Assembly (NCBI GenBank): GCA_904420155.1
Contig: CAJFUH010000166.1
Location: 1-16,912 of the forward strand
Direction of reading: 5' to 3'
Origin: an uncultured Clostridia bacterium
Lineage (GTDB): Bacteria > Bacillota > Clostridia > Oscillospirales > Acutalibacteraceae
Length of the DNA: 16,912 bases
The translations under genes were made by a program, and so were the position numbers. Below are positions 1 to 6,865 of the stretch, piece by piece. Under the pieces are notes generated by a model. It worked only from the letters and a program-made list of their open reading frames with translations, was not told the DNA's origin and did no database searches. The number at the start of each line of letters is the position of its first letter. Position 1 is the first letter of the stretch.

Positions 1-1090
1 GCGCTACCGCATATCCCCGCGCCAATACCTTCATGGGATTGAGGGCGTCCAGTTTCGCCATTACTTGGGTAAATCTCTTTTGTTCGCTGGCCAGCCGTTC
101 GGTAAACAAGCGGACCAGATCTGCCTGCAATGCGTCCAATTGCATCCGGCGCTTCTCAATAAGTTCCTGGGGATTGCGGAGTTCCCGGTTTTGCATCAAA
201 CGCTGCAAGCGCAGCTGATGTTCTCGCAAGCGAACGTCCACCGCATATCGCAGTTTTCTCTGATAAGACTGGATCTGTGCTTTTACTTCTTCTTGATCCG
301 GTACCGCCAGTTCTGCGGCTGCAGAAGGGGTAGGGGCCCGCAGATCTGCAACGAAATCGCAGATAGTAAAATCTGTCTCGTGGCCAACTGCCGAAATAAC
401 AGGAATACGAGACGCCGCTACCGCCCGGGCCACGCCTTCGTCATTAAAGGCCCATAAATCTTCTATGGAACCGCCTCCACGCCCTACAATTAACACATCG
501 GCGGCGTCCGCCGCATTGAACCGGCGGATGGCCTCGATAATCTGGGCTGGGGCCCCTTCTCCCTGCACCAGTACCGGGCAGAGCACCACTTGAGCTAACG
601 GAAACCGCCTGCCCAATATATGTTCAATATCTCGGATTGCGGCGCCGGTGGGGGAAGTCACCACACCCACTCGCTTTGGATAGCGTGGAAGCGGCTTTTT
701 CCGCCGGGGATCAAATAAGCCCTCTTGATCTAACTTTCTTTTCAGTTGTTCAAAGGCTAAGCTCAACGCCCCCACGCCGTCCGGCTGCATATCCTCCACA
801 TAGAGCTGGTACTGCCCGCTGGCCTCGTACACGCTCACCCGGCCCCGCACCAGTACCCGCATCCCGTCCTCCGGGCGAAAACGCACCCGGGAAGCATAGC
901 CCGCAAACATTACACATTTTACAGCGCACCGGTCGTCCTTCATGGAAAAATAAAAATGTCCCGAACGATAATGATTAGTGAAATTAGACAGTTCCCCCAC
1001 TACAAAAATATTACCCAGATGGGGATCTCCGTCCAATAGAGATTTGATATATAAATTGAGCTGCGACACAGTCAAAGCCGCCGATTTCAT
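1..1090 (-). CDS. xseA: Exodeoxyribonuclease VII large subunit, partial at its C-terminus
   Basis: Large subunit of exonuclease VII, which with XseB degrades single-stranded DNA to oligonucleotides in the cytoplasm. My reading of the minus strand gives about 363 codons without a stop. An N-terminal OB-fold region (about residues 1-105, with VGELSNF near 31-37 and GHFYFSMKD near 44-52) is followed by the family signature GRGGGSIEDLWAFN at 203-216 and GHETDFT near 236-242. A long charged helical stretch follows (about 265-350), and the frame leaves the window at the GYAV motif typical of the C-terminal part. Family members are about 400 residues or more, so a few tens of residues are missing. 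The ATG at 1090 forms an ATGA overlap with the stop of the upstream TsaD-like gene; an in-frame ATG at 1096 is a less well spaced alternative. It is the third gene of nusB - TsaD-like - xseA; xseB would be expected just outside the window. Confidence 0.95.
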   Translation of the reverse strand, partial: MKSAALTVSQLNLYIKSLLDGDPHLGNIFVVGELSNFTNHYRSGHFYFSMKDDRCAVKCVMFAGYASRVRFRPEDGMRVLVRGRVSVYEASGQYQLYVEDMQPDGVGALSLAFEQLKRKLDQEGLFDPRRKKPLPRYPKRVGVVTSPTGAAIRDIEHILGRRFPLAQVVLCPVLVQGEGAPAQIIEAIRRFNAADAADVLIVGRGGGSIEDLWAFNDEGVARAVAASRIPVISAVGHETDFTICDFVADLRAPTPSAAAELAVPDQEEVKAQIQSYQRKLRYAVDVRLREHQLRLQRLMQNRELRNPQELIEKRRMQLDALQADLVRLFTERLASEQKRFTQVMAKLDALNPMKVLARGYAVA

Positions 1091-2028
1091 CGCCATCCCG
1101 CCTTTACCGCCGTCAACACCGCAATTCCCGCCGCATTGTCCGCGGAAAATTCCGGCTGAGCAAACAGTCCGTTAAATTCTTTCTCAAAGCGTTTACGGAT
1201 GATTCCATTGGACATCACTCCCCCGGCAAACAGCACAGGCAAGTTCCCATACTGTTCCAATAGCCGGCGGCACATAACAGCCAAAGTCTCCGCCACATAA
1301 TCTAAGCAAAATCGTGCAATGCCTTCCGGCGCTTCCCCTTGATCCCTTTTCTTCCTACATAAATTTTCCACGCCGGAAAGGCAGCAATTGGTCCCCTTTA
1401 CCACCGGATGTACTTTTTCCGGTTTTTCCTGCCAGGCAAGCGCCAAACGTTCCATATGCGGTCCTGCCGGGAAAGGCAGGTCCAACATGCCTCCCACGCG
1501 GTCCACTGCTTGTCCCGCGTTTAAATCCAAGGTCTCAGCCACCAGTTGACAAGAAAGCACTTGTTCTGGGTGCGGCCTCACCAGCACAGCCTCCGTGGTC
1601 CCTCCCGATACATGGAAGGCGATAAACTCTTCCTGCAATAAATCCAACCGCCCTGAGGAATAAAGAGCCGCCGCAATGTGCCCCACCTGATGGGAAAACG
1701 TATACAAAGGAATATGCAGTACGGCAGCCAAAGAACGCGCCGCTCCCGCCCCCACCGTAAAACAGGGCATATAAGAACCTTCCACATCCCTGGGACGCAA
1801 GGAAACCCCCACCGCTTCCGGGGAGCACGGGATTTCCTCCATCAGCTGTTCCAGAATTTCCGGCAGCTGCTGGGTATGATGGAACACCACGTCGCTTTGA
1901 CGCAATCCCAGCTGTCCCTTCTTAACAGGCAGCAGTTTCTTTCTGTGGCATACCCTTTTGCTTTCCCTGTCATACACGGCTGCGGAAGTGGTATAATTGC
2001 TGGTATCCAGACCTAAGACCTTATGCAT
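1087..2028 (-). CDS. TsaD/Kae1-family paralogue (O-sialoglycoprotein endopeptidase-like, M22-type fold)
   Basis: A 313-residue member of the ASKHA/Kae1 superfamily that includes TsaD, the tRNA t6A-synthesis protein. The N-terminal phosphate-binding segment reads LGLDTSNYTTS (5-15). A HQVGH motif (H113, H117) matches the metal-binding HxxxH of TsaD, and FAGGVMSNG followed by SADNAAGIA (D297) matches the C-terminal nucleotide/metal segment. All likely iron/ATP ligands are therefore present, but the protein is shorter and more divergent than typical TsaD (about 335-345 residues). I read it as a clostridial paralogue, not the main t6A enzyme, and its substrate is unknown. The ATG at 2028 is preceded by GGAG and overlaps the nusB stop by 8 nt. 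A longer upstream frame to 2085 lies wholly inside nusB and was rejected. Its stop overlaps the xseA start, so the three genes are translationally coupled. Confidence 0.85.
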   Translation of the reverse strand: MHKVLGLDTSNYTTSAAVYDRESKRVCHRKKLLPVKKGQLGLRQSDVVFHHTQQLPEILEQLMEEIPCSPEAVGVSLRPRDVEGSYMPCFTVGAGAARSLAAVLHIPLYTFSHQVGHIAAALYSSGRLDLLQEEFIAFHVSGGTTEAVLVRPHPEQVLSCQLVAETLDLNAGQAVDRVGGMLDLPFPAGPHMERLALAWQEKPEKVHPVVKGTNCCLSGVENLCRKKRDQGEAPEGIARFCLDYVAETLAVMCRRLLEQYGNLPVLFAGGVMSNGIIRKRFEKEFNGLFAQPEFSADNAAGIAVLTAVKAGWR

Positions 2029-2428
2029 GGCCCTTCTCCAATTTTTTCGCCACAGATCCCAATACCCCGTTAATAAAGGAGGCATCGTCTCCTGTTCCGT
2101 ATTTTTTTGCCAAATCTACCGCTTCGTTAATGGAAACCCCAACGGGAATTTCTTCTTCAAACAGCATTTCAAACAAGGCGATCCGCAACACCGAAACCGC
2201 CACACGGGATAAGCGGTTCTTTTTCCAGCCGATGACATTTTCCTCGATGGCGGCGTCAATCTGATGCTGATTGTCTTCCACTCCATGGAATACTCTTCTC
2301 GCGAATTCGTCGATTTCCAAGTCCCGGGCCATCATGGCGTCTTCCAAAATTTCTTCCAAAGGCTCATCTTTAAAAGTCTTTTCAAAGATGAGGAAAAAAG
2401 CCTGCTCTCTCGCTTCTCTTCTATTCAT
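2021..2428 (-). CDS. nusB: Transcription antitermination factor NusB
   Basis: A 135-residue all-helical NusB. With NusE (ribosomal protein S10) it binds boxA RNA and promotes antitermination, notably of rRNA operons. The start MNRREAREQAFF is the usual N-terminus. LSRVAVSVLRIALFEMLF and the PVGVSINEAVDLAKKYG segment with SFINGVLG after it are the family's conserved C-terminal helices. The length matches the family (about 130-150). I chose the ATG at 2428 because it has an AGGAG about 8 nt upstream; the open frame to 2542 has no family similarity and runs through a terminator-like hairpin. First gene of the nusB - TsaD-like - xseA operon, probably controlled by the promoter at 2542-2571 and the leader hairpin at 2459-2485. 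Confidence 0.95.
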   Translation of the reverse strand: MNRREAREQAFFLIFEKTFKDEPLEEILEDAMMARDLEIDEFARRVFHGVEDNQHQIDAAIEENVIGWKKNRLSRVAVSVLRIALFEMLFEEEIPVGVSINEAVDLAKKYGTGDDASFINGVLGSVAKKLEKGHA

Positions 2429-2458
2429 AATCCGGCTCCTATTCCTATTTATAAAAAT

Positions 2459-2485
2459 AACCCTCCACCGGTGATGTGGAGGGTT
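2459..2485 (-). terminator. Intrinsic-terminator hairpin in the nusB leader
   Basis: A perfect 10-bp stem (2459-2468 with 2476-2485, AACCCTCCAC/GTGGAGGGTT) has a 7-nt loop. On the minus strand it is followed by ATTTTTAT, the usual oligo-U tract. It lies about 30 nt before the nusB start and about 55 nt downstream of the expected start of transcription. It could end readthrough from spoIIIAH, which has no obvious terminator of its own, and it could also attenuate transcription from the nusB promoter. I see no clear antiterminator sequence. Confidence 0.8.
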
Positions 2486-2541
2486 TGTTCCAGCAATCAT
2501 CCCATTGTCAAAGTGCGTCGCTTTATTGATTTGATGGTACA

Positions 2542-2571
2542 ATTATACCATAAAGCAACACATCTTTGCAA
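2542..2571 (-). promoter_or_regulatory. Extended -10 promoter for the nusB operon
   Basis: Read on the minus strand: -35 TTGCAA (2566-2571), an 18-nt spacer and a perfect -10 TATAAT (2542-2547) preceded by TGG, making an extended -10. Transcription would start near 2535, giving a leader of about 107 nt that contains the terminator hairpin at 2459-2485. Confidence 0.75.
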
Positions 2572-2673
2572 ATCTGCAATGGAAGGATTGGTAATATTTT
2601 CGGTTTTGACGGTTTCTCTGAAAACTTTTCGGCAAAAGCCACAGTATTCTTTCCGTATAAAAATCGGATCGGA

Positions 2674-3288
2674 TTATTTGGCCTCTACAATTTTAATTTT
2701 GTCATAGGAAATTCCCGACTGGCCCGCCACAATATCTTTGATGGTAATCGCCTCATTGTCCAAAAGCCCAGTGGAGCTGACTACCACGCTGCATTCCCCA
2801 TTTTGAATAAAAGCCAGGCATTCCGCAAAACCTTTGGCTTTGATCAAATTTTCGATATTGCTCTCCTGCTCGATATTTTTGGCAATCTCTGCGGCCTGTT
2901 TCACCGCTTCCGCCTTGGCAGATTCGCTGGACTGTACACTGTCGATGATTTCTTCCAAGGAATCCACCGCGTCGTCCCGGGCCTGTTGGCGGGAAACCTT
3001 TGCCTGTGCAAAATACTGTTGCGCACTGCTGCTGATGTTGGAAGCAGTGGAAGAGGTATCTCCAGTATCCGCCTGGGAGGAAGAGGCGCCTTCCTCCGTG
3101 CTGCTGGTGAAAGAAGAGACTGTATTATTGTTTACAAACTCCGCCTCCCCCAATTCCTTGCCGGATTCCACTGTCGTATTGGCTGCCAGCAAGTCGCTGT
3201 TATCGGAAAATTGCCAATTTAAATAGACTGCCGCGCCCAATGCCACCACCAGGGCTGCAAGAACCAGTTGCCGTTTGCCAAATTTCAT
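2674..3288 (-). CDS. spoIIIAH: Stage III sporulation protein AH
   Basis: A 204-residue mother-cell membrane protein. In the SpoIIIA-SpoIIQ complex its extracellular domain docks with SpoIIQ across the intermembrane space, forming part of the channel to the forespore. One N-terminal transmembrane segment (about residues 8-24) is followed by a low-complexity Ser/Thr-rich linker (about 50-90), a helical region rich in Glu, Ala and Gln, and a compact C-terminal alpha/beta domain with the conserved IIDSVQSS and GECSVVVSS segments. This matches the YscJ/FliF-like ring-building module of the family. The ATG at 3288 has AGGAGG upstream. The start overlaps the stop of a small upstream frame (3285-3449) by ATGA. 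Last gene of the spoIIIA operon. Confidence 0.95.
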   Translation of the reverse strand: MKFGKRQLVLAALVVALGAAVYLNWQFSDNSDLLAANTTVESGKELGEAEFVNNNTVSSFTSSTEEGASSSQADTGDTSSTASNISSSAQQYFAQAKVSRQQARDDAVDSLEEIIDSVQSSESAKAEAVKQAAEIAKNIEQESNIENLIKAKGFAECLAFIQNGECSVVVSSTGLLDNEAITIKDIVAGQSGISYDKIKIVEAK

Positions 3289-3449
3289 ACAAGTATTCCT
3301 CCTATTTCTATGATTCCGGGATTCTCTGGGAAGCTTTGGCGCCTTTTAGGCTTTGGTGGCGCTGGGCTCGCCCTTTTTCTCTCTCCCTCTCCATATGTAT
3401 GGATTTCTTTTGAAAAAGATTCCTGTACACCCCCTTTTTTAGAAAACAT
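3285..3449 (-). CDS. Candidate small protein (54 aa) between spoIIIAG and spoIIIAH
   Basis: Not recognised. An ATG at 3449, with AAAGGA about 8 nt upstream and 16 nt after the spoIIIAG stop, opens 54 codons that end in a TGA overlapping the spoIIIAH ATG (ATGA). The spoIIIAH ribosome binding site lies inside its last codons, so its translation would couple to spoIIIAH. The predicted peptide starts MFSKKGGVQESFSKE, has a strongly basic, proline-rich middle (KRASPAPPKPKRRQ) and a hydrophobic tail ending GIIEIGGILV. There is no signal peptide or clear membrane helix. It fills a gap of about 177 nt that would be unusual in such a tightly packed operon. Coding status is an inference from spacing and signals; it could be a translated leader with no conserved product. 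Confidence 0.5.
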   Translation of the reverse strand: MFSKKGGVQESFSKEIHTYGEGERKRASPAPPKPKRRQSFPENPGIIEIGGILV

Positions 3450-3465
3450 GCCTGGATTCCTTTCA

Positions 3466-4044
3466 TTATCGGGTCACGCATACCCTTTTGGAAGAAATAT
3501 TGAGCGCTGTTGTTACCGCGTCAATGACACGCTGCTGCACCACGGGATCTTCCCCGCCGGAGCACACCACCACAACTCCCTTGACAGTGGGCTGTATTTC
3601 TGTGATTTCCAGCGCCCGTTCCGCACCGTTTGCATCCCGCACGGTGATATATGTAATTTCGGAGTCCCCGCTCTGCTGGGAACGCGTGGTTTCCCCATTG
3701 CTGTCCTTATCCTGGGAAGCCTCCGAATTGGTTTTTTCTTCGGTAGCGTACTTGGTCTGTACCCCGCTTTCCAAAGTCACCATTACTTTGGAAGGGCCGG
3801 CCCCCTGAATGCTGGAAATCACTTCCGTCAGGTTCTTTTCCAACTGATCTGCGTATTCTTCCGCGGTAATGGTAGCGCTTTCCTCCTGTTCCTGTTGATT
3901 TTGGGAAGAGGGTTTGATAAAGCTGGAAAAGAAAATCAAGGCGATTCCCACCAGACCCGCCACAATGATGATATTTTTAACCTTATCTCCTCCCATCCCG
4001 GAAAACAGTTTTTTCATCCCAGAGCCTTGTTTGTTTTCCTGCAT
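3466..4044 (-). CDS. spoIIIAG: Stage III sporulation protein AG
   Basis: A 192-residue mother-cell membrane protein that in Bacillus subtilis forms a large ring in the SpoIIIA-SpoIIQ channel. It has a short cytoplasmic N-terminus, one transmembrane helix (about 25-43, NIIIVAGLVGIALIFF), a Gln/Glu-rich linker, and a ring-building-type domain. That domain carries VMVTLESGVQTKYATEEK, then a Ser/Asp/Gln-rich insert, then ITEIQPTVKGVVVVCSGG and VQQRVIDAVTTALNI. I chose the ATG at 4044, which has AAAGG 8 nt upstream, over the GTG at 4053 that overlaps the spoIIIAF stop but has almost no spacing to a ribosome binding site. It lies 5 nt after spoIIIAF. Confidence 0.95.
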   Translation of the reverse strand: MQENKQGSGMKKLFSGMGGDKVKNIIIVAGLVGIALIFFSSFIKPSSQNQQEQEESATITAEEYADQLEKNLTEVISSIQGAGPSKVMVTLESGVQTKYATEEKTNSEASQDKDSNGETTRSQQSGDSEITYITVRDANGAERALEITEIQPTVKGVVVVCSGGEDPVVQQRVIDAVTTALNISSKRVCVTR

Positions 4045-4049
4045 CTGCC

Positions 4050-4532
4050 TCACCTTTCATTGACGATGATTTCAATGGGAAGGCCCAACCCGTCTTCCAG
4101 CACTTGTTGGGCCTTCCTCCGGTTTTCTTTCTGGCTTTCCTCCAAATAAACCACTACATTGATAATGGATATGCTCTCCTTGTCCGAAGTATCCATATTC
4201 ACCTCTATTTTTTGTGGTATAATCTGTTCTTTCCCCAATTCCTCCACCGCCAGGGCCCGGATATTCTCTGCCGCCACCTTTAACACCTGCTGGTTTAGTT
4301 CCTGCTGGAACGAGGAGGCATCCTCCTGGCGGATGGAACTTTCTGTGGGCAGGTCAAAGGTAATTTTTATCGCCGTACTGGTAAACGGCGTGATAATGGC
4401 GCAAATCATAAAAGCCCCCAGCACGAAACGTACCATCTTTTCCATCCGCCCCACCGGAGTAACCAGTTCTATCATGGCTCCCACAATCGCTGCCAGGCAC
4501 ACCACGGTAGCCCATTGATACACTGCATTCAT
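4050..4532 (-). CDS. spoIIIAF: Stage III sporulation protein AF
   Basis: A 160-residue component of the mother-cell SpoIIIA complex. Two N-terminal transmembrane helices (about 5-24 and 33-52) with an R-x-x-K-x-V-R type junction are followed by a soluble domain with QQVLKVAAENIRALAVEEL and IEVNMDTSDKESISIINVVVYL, then the C-terminal helix and IEIIVNE strand typical of the family. The ATG at 4532 overlaps the spoIIIAE stop (ATGA), which fixes the start; the frame continues upstream to 4727 only inside spoIIIAE. Confidence 0.93.
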   Translation of the reverse strand: MNAVYQWATVVCLAAIVGAMIELVTPVGRMEKMVRFVLGAFMICAIITPFTSTAIKITFDLPTESSIRQEDASSFQQELNQQVLKVAAENIRALAVEELGKEQIIPQKIEVNMDTSDKESISIINVVVYLEESQKENRRKAQQVLEDGLGLPIEIIVNER

Positions 4533-5707
4533 CCTGCGGAACCTCCTCCCCCAATTACCAGAACCAGCACCGTGGATACTGTGAGAATCATCATGCAACA
4601 TAGTATAATAGAAAGCAGGATGCTGATGACTTTTCCCCCTGCCCGCAGCAGAGAAGAAATCTGTTTCAAGTCGAAGATGTCCCCCACACAGGCGCAGATA
4701 TGTACCGTGGCCATCCACAAAAGGCATTGCAGTAGGATAGGAAGGAAGATACAGCCCGCCGCCAGAATGCCAAACGCACCCACGCCCGACTTCAGCAATT
4801 TGACATATCCCTGGACGGTGGTAAAGGCGTCGCTGAGGGCGCCCCCTACCACAGGGATAAAGTTACCGATGGCGAATTTGGCCACCTTGGTCCCTGTAGT
4901 ATCCGCCGCCGTCCCCACAATGGTCTGAAGAGTGAGCAAACTGACAAAAATTGTCATGACAATGCCCAGTACCCATTTGACCACTTTATGGAACGCGTCG
5001 CAGATGCTGTTTAAATTCAGCCTTGGGGAGACAGACGCTGTGATGGAAAGGGCCAGGAATACGTTGAGCATAGGCACCAGAAAACCAGTAGCGATCTGGG
5101 AAATGACTTCCCCCGCCCCCACCATCATGAGATGGTACGAGGCCGCCGAAACCGTCTGCCCTCCAGCGATCATGATGCCTGCGATCACCGGCACATAACA
5201 CAACATAAAACCCGCGGCCCCCTGAATCACCTGGGCAGCCGACTGGACGCAAGACACAATAGGGACTACAATGACGGTACATACGCACAGAGTACTGACT
5301 ACCCCCGCCACGCCGGACAACGGGCGGTCCCCTAAAGAAAGTTTCATGCCTTCCATCAGCGCGCACAATAGCATAACCGCCAGCACCCCTACCGCCGCTT
5401 TGAGCGGACCGGAAGACTGGGTTTGGGCGGCGGATACCACTTGTTGGAATACCGCGGAGGGGGTCAGGTTTTTTAAGCTTTCCCAATCAGCATCGGCAAC
5501 CCCCATATTTTCCATTATGACACGGGCTTCATTGGGCAACTCCCCCGACAACTCGTCCGCGCCGCTGATCTCCATCTGTTCTTGATAGTAATCCTGGCTT
5601 TCCATAGAGGATGGAGGGGTGTCTGCCTGGGCATGGACAGGAAGGGCAAACAGGGAAAAGAGGCAGACAAGCAACAGGGATAATGCAATTCCTTTGCTCT
5701 TCAACAC
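4529..5707 (-). CDS. spoIIIAE: Stage III sporulation protein AE
   Basis: A 392-residue polytopic membrane protein of the SpoIIIA complex, related to permease-like proteins. A cleavable signal peptide (hydrophobic core about 7-24, ending ALPVHAQA) precedes an acidic linker and about eight hydrophobic segments from residue 100 on, including LKAAVGVLAVMLLCALMEG and FAIGNFIPVVGGALSDAF, the latter being the best conserved family segment. The start is a GTG (5707) or the adjacent TTG (5704); GGGAGG lies a few nt upstream. It begins directly after the spoIIIAD stop and ends in an ATGA overlap with spoIIIAF. Confidence 0.95.
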   Translation of the reverse strand: MLKSKGIALSLLLVCLFSLFALPVHAQADTPPSSMESQDYYQEQMEISGADELSGELPNEARVIMENMGVADADWESLKNLTPSAVFQQVVSAAQTQSSGPLKAAVGVLAVMLLCALMEGMKLSLGDRPLSGVAGVVSTLCVCTVIVVPIVSCVQSAAQVIQGAAGFMLCYVPVIAGIMIAGGQTVSAASYHLMMVGAGEVISQIATGFLVPMLNVFLALSITASVSPRLNLNSICDAFHKVVKWVLGIVMTIFVSLLTLQTIVGTAADTTGTKVAKFAIGNFIPVVGGALSDAFTTVQGYVKLLKSGVGAFGILAAGCIFLPILLQCLLWMATVHICACVGDIFDLKQISSLLRAGGKVISILLSIILCCMMILTVSTVLVLVIGGGGSAG

Positions 5708-6097
5708 TCACCCTCCCATCAACTGCATGGCTGTCTCCGCGATTTTTTCAAACAGCGGCAGGGAGATCAGCACAATCATAATCTTTCCCGCCAGTTCTAC
5801 CTTGGAAGCCATGGAGCTCTCTCCGGAATCCCGGCAAGAATCGGCGGCAAACTGTGTGAGAAAACATACGCCAAGAGATTTGAACAGGATGCCCCCATAT
5901 TCGGAGGATAACCCTGTAGCGGACAATAAGTTCTTAATTTGGGATACCGCCGGGGTAATCTTGGATAAAATCAGCAGCAAAATCAAAACGCCGGCCCCCA
6001 GGCTGATCAAAAAAGAATATTCTGGGATATACTTCTTCAGCATGACGGAAAATACAGCCGCCAACATAGCGATGCCGCACAGCGCAATAATTTCCAT
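5708..6097 (-). CDS. spoIIIAD: Stage III sporulation protein AD
   Basis: A 129-residue integral membrane protein with about four transmembrane segments, related to SpoIIIAC and part of the mother-cell SpoIIIA complex. Segments visible: IIALCGIAMLAAVFSVML (3-20), FLISLGAGVLILLLIL (29-44), a central SLGVCFLTQFAADSCRDSGESSMASKVE region with the conserved polar loop, and AGKIMIVLISLPLFEKI. The ATG at 6097 lies 2 nt after the spoIIIAC stop. Confidence 0.95.
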   Translation of the reverse strand: MEIIALCGIAMLAAVFSVMLKKYIPEYSFLISLGAGVLILLLILSKITPAVSQIKNLLSATGLSSEYGGILFKSLGVCFLTQFAADSCRDSGESSMASKVELAGKIMIVLISLPLFEKIAETAMQLMGG

Positions 6098-6099
6098 GG

Positions 6100-6294
6100 C
6101 TACAGCCCAAAAATGGATTTAATCGCCGTGAACAGCGAATCAATCTGCTGGATCATCATCATGAGCACCACAATCAGCCCTGCGAGCGTGGTCATCATGG
6201 CCTGCTCTTCTCTTCCCGAGCGGATCAAAAGCTGATTGAGCACAGCTACGATAATGCCAATCGCGGCAATCTTGAAGATTAAATTTACATCCAT
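6100..6294 (-). CDS. spoIIIAC: Stage III sporulation protein AC
   Basis: A 64-residue membrane protein with two transmembrane helices (about 4-23 and 33-50), the normal size for SpoIIIAC. It starts MDVNLIFKIAAIGI and has the family's GREEQAMMTTLAG loop between the helices. I chose the ATG at 6294 for its GGAGG 9 nt upstream and its family-like N-terminus; the upstream extension to 6366 is not family-like. A 64-nt gap, with nothing notable in it, separates it from spoIIIAB. Confidence 0.95.
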   Translation of the reverse strand: MDVNLIFKIAAIGIIVAVLNQLLIRSGREEQAMMTTLAGLIVVLMMMIQQIDSLFTAIKSIFGL

Positions 6295-6358
6295 GTTGGT
6301 TTCCTCCGTTCTGTTTTCCGCCAAATCCCAGAATATCCTTGTTTTCCCTTTCTTTTCC

Positions 6359-6865
6359 TCATGCAATCAGGAGGGCGACGCTGACCCCCAGGCAAAGCCC
6401 CAGCATGAAATAGAGCTTTCCTTTTTTCTGTTTTTCCTCCTGCGCTCCCTTTAACCGGGACTGCAAAAGTTTTTGATGCATCCGGCAGTGGGCCGTCTGC
6501 CCATCCACATCGCTGGTCCCCAGTCCATTGCCGAAGGCCTGGACTGCCTCCAGGTCGTCCGGTTTTAATCCATATTCCTTGGAAATTCCTTGGATAGCCT
6601 TTCTCCAGGCTTCTGGAAAGGGAGCCCCTTCTTCCATACGTTTTACACACTGGGACAAAAAGGAAAGGGCCGGTAGTTCCTTTTTGTGCCGGTCCAACAG
6701 CCGGGAAATGCCGTCGGTCCCATAGCGTATCTCCGTCTCCATCTGGGAAACCCACTTGAGGTACTGTTCCAAAAAGCGCACCCGCATGGAAAGCTTACGC
6801 GCTTGCAAATATCCCGCCCCCGCGCCCGCCGCTATCACCAACAGACATCCCATCAGCTTCAACAT
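6359..6865 (-). CDS. spoIIIAB: Stage III sporulation protein AB
   Basis: A 168-residue membrane-anchored protein of the SpoIIIA complex. It has an N-terminal transmembrane helix (MLKLMGCLLVIAAGAGAGYL), a helical cytoplasmic domain with LSMRVRFLEQYLKWVSQMETEIRYG (characteristic, resembling type II secretion F proteins) and DDLEAVQAFGNGLGTSDVDGQ, and a C-terminal transmembrane helix (YFMLGLCLGVSVALLIA). The ATG at 6865 gives the standard family N-terminus; a GTG at 6874 is possible. The start lies 71 nt inside the 3' end of spoIIIAA. Confidence 0.95.
   Translation of the reverse strand: MLKLMGCLLVIAAGAGAGYLQARKLSMRVRFLEQYLKWVSQMETEIRYGTDGISRLLDRHKKELPALSFLSQCVKRMEEGAPFPEAWRKAIQGISKEYGLKPDDLEAVQAFGNGLGTSDVDGQTAHCRMHQKLLQSRLKGAQEEKQKKGKLYFMLGLCLGVSVALLIA

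Noticed and set aside
4515..4928. Plus-strand frames opposite spoIIIAE and spoIIIAF
   Set aside because: Typical shadows of well-identified genes, caused by codon bias.
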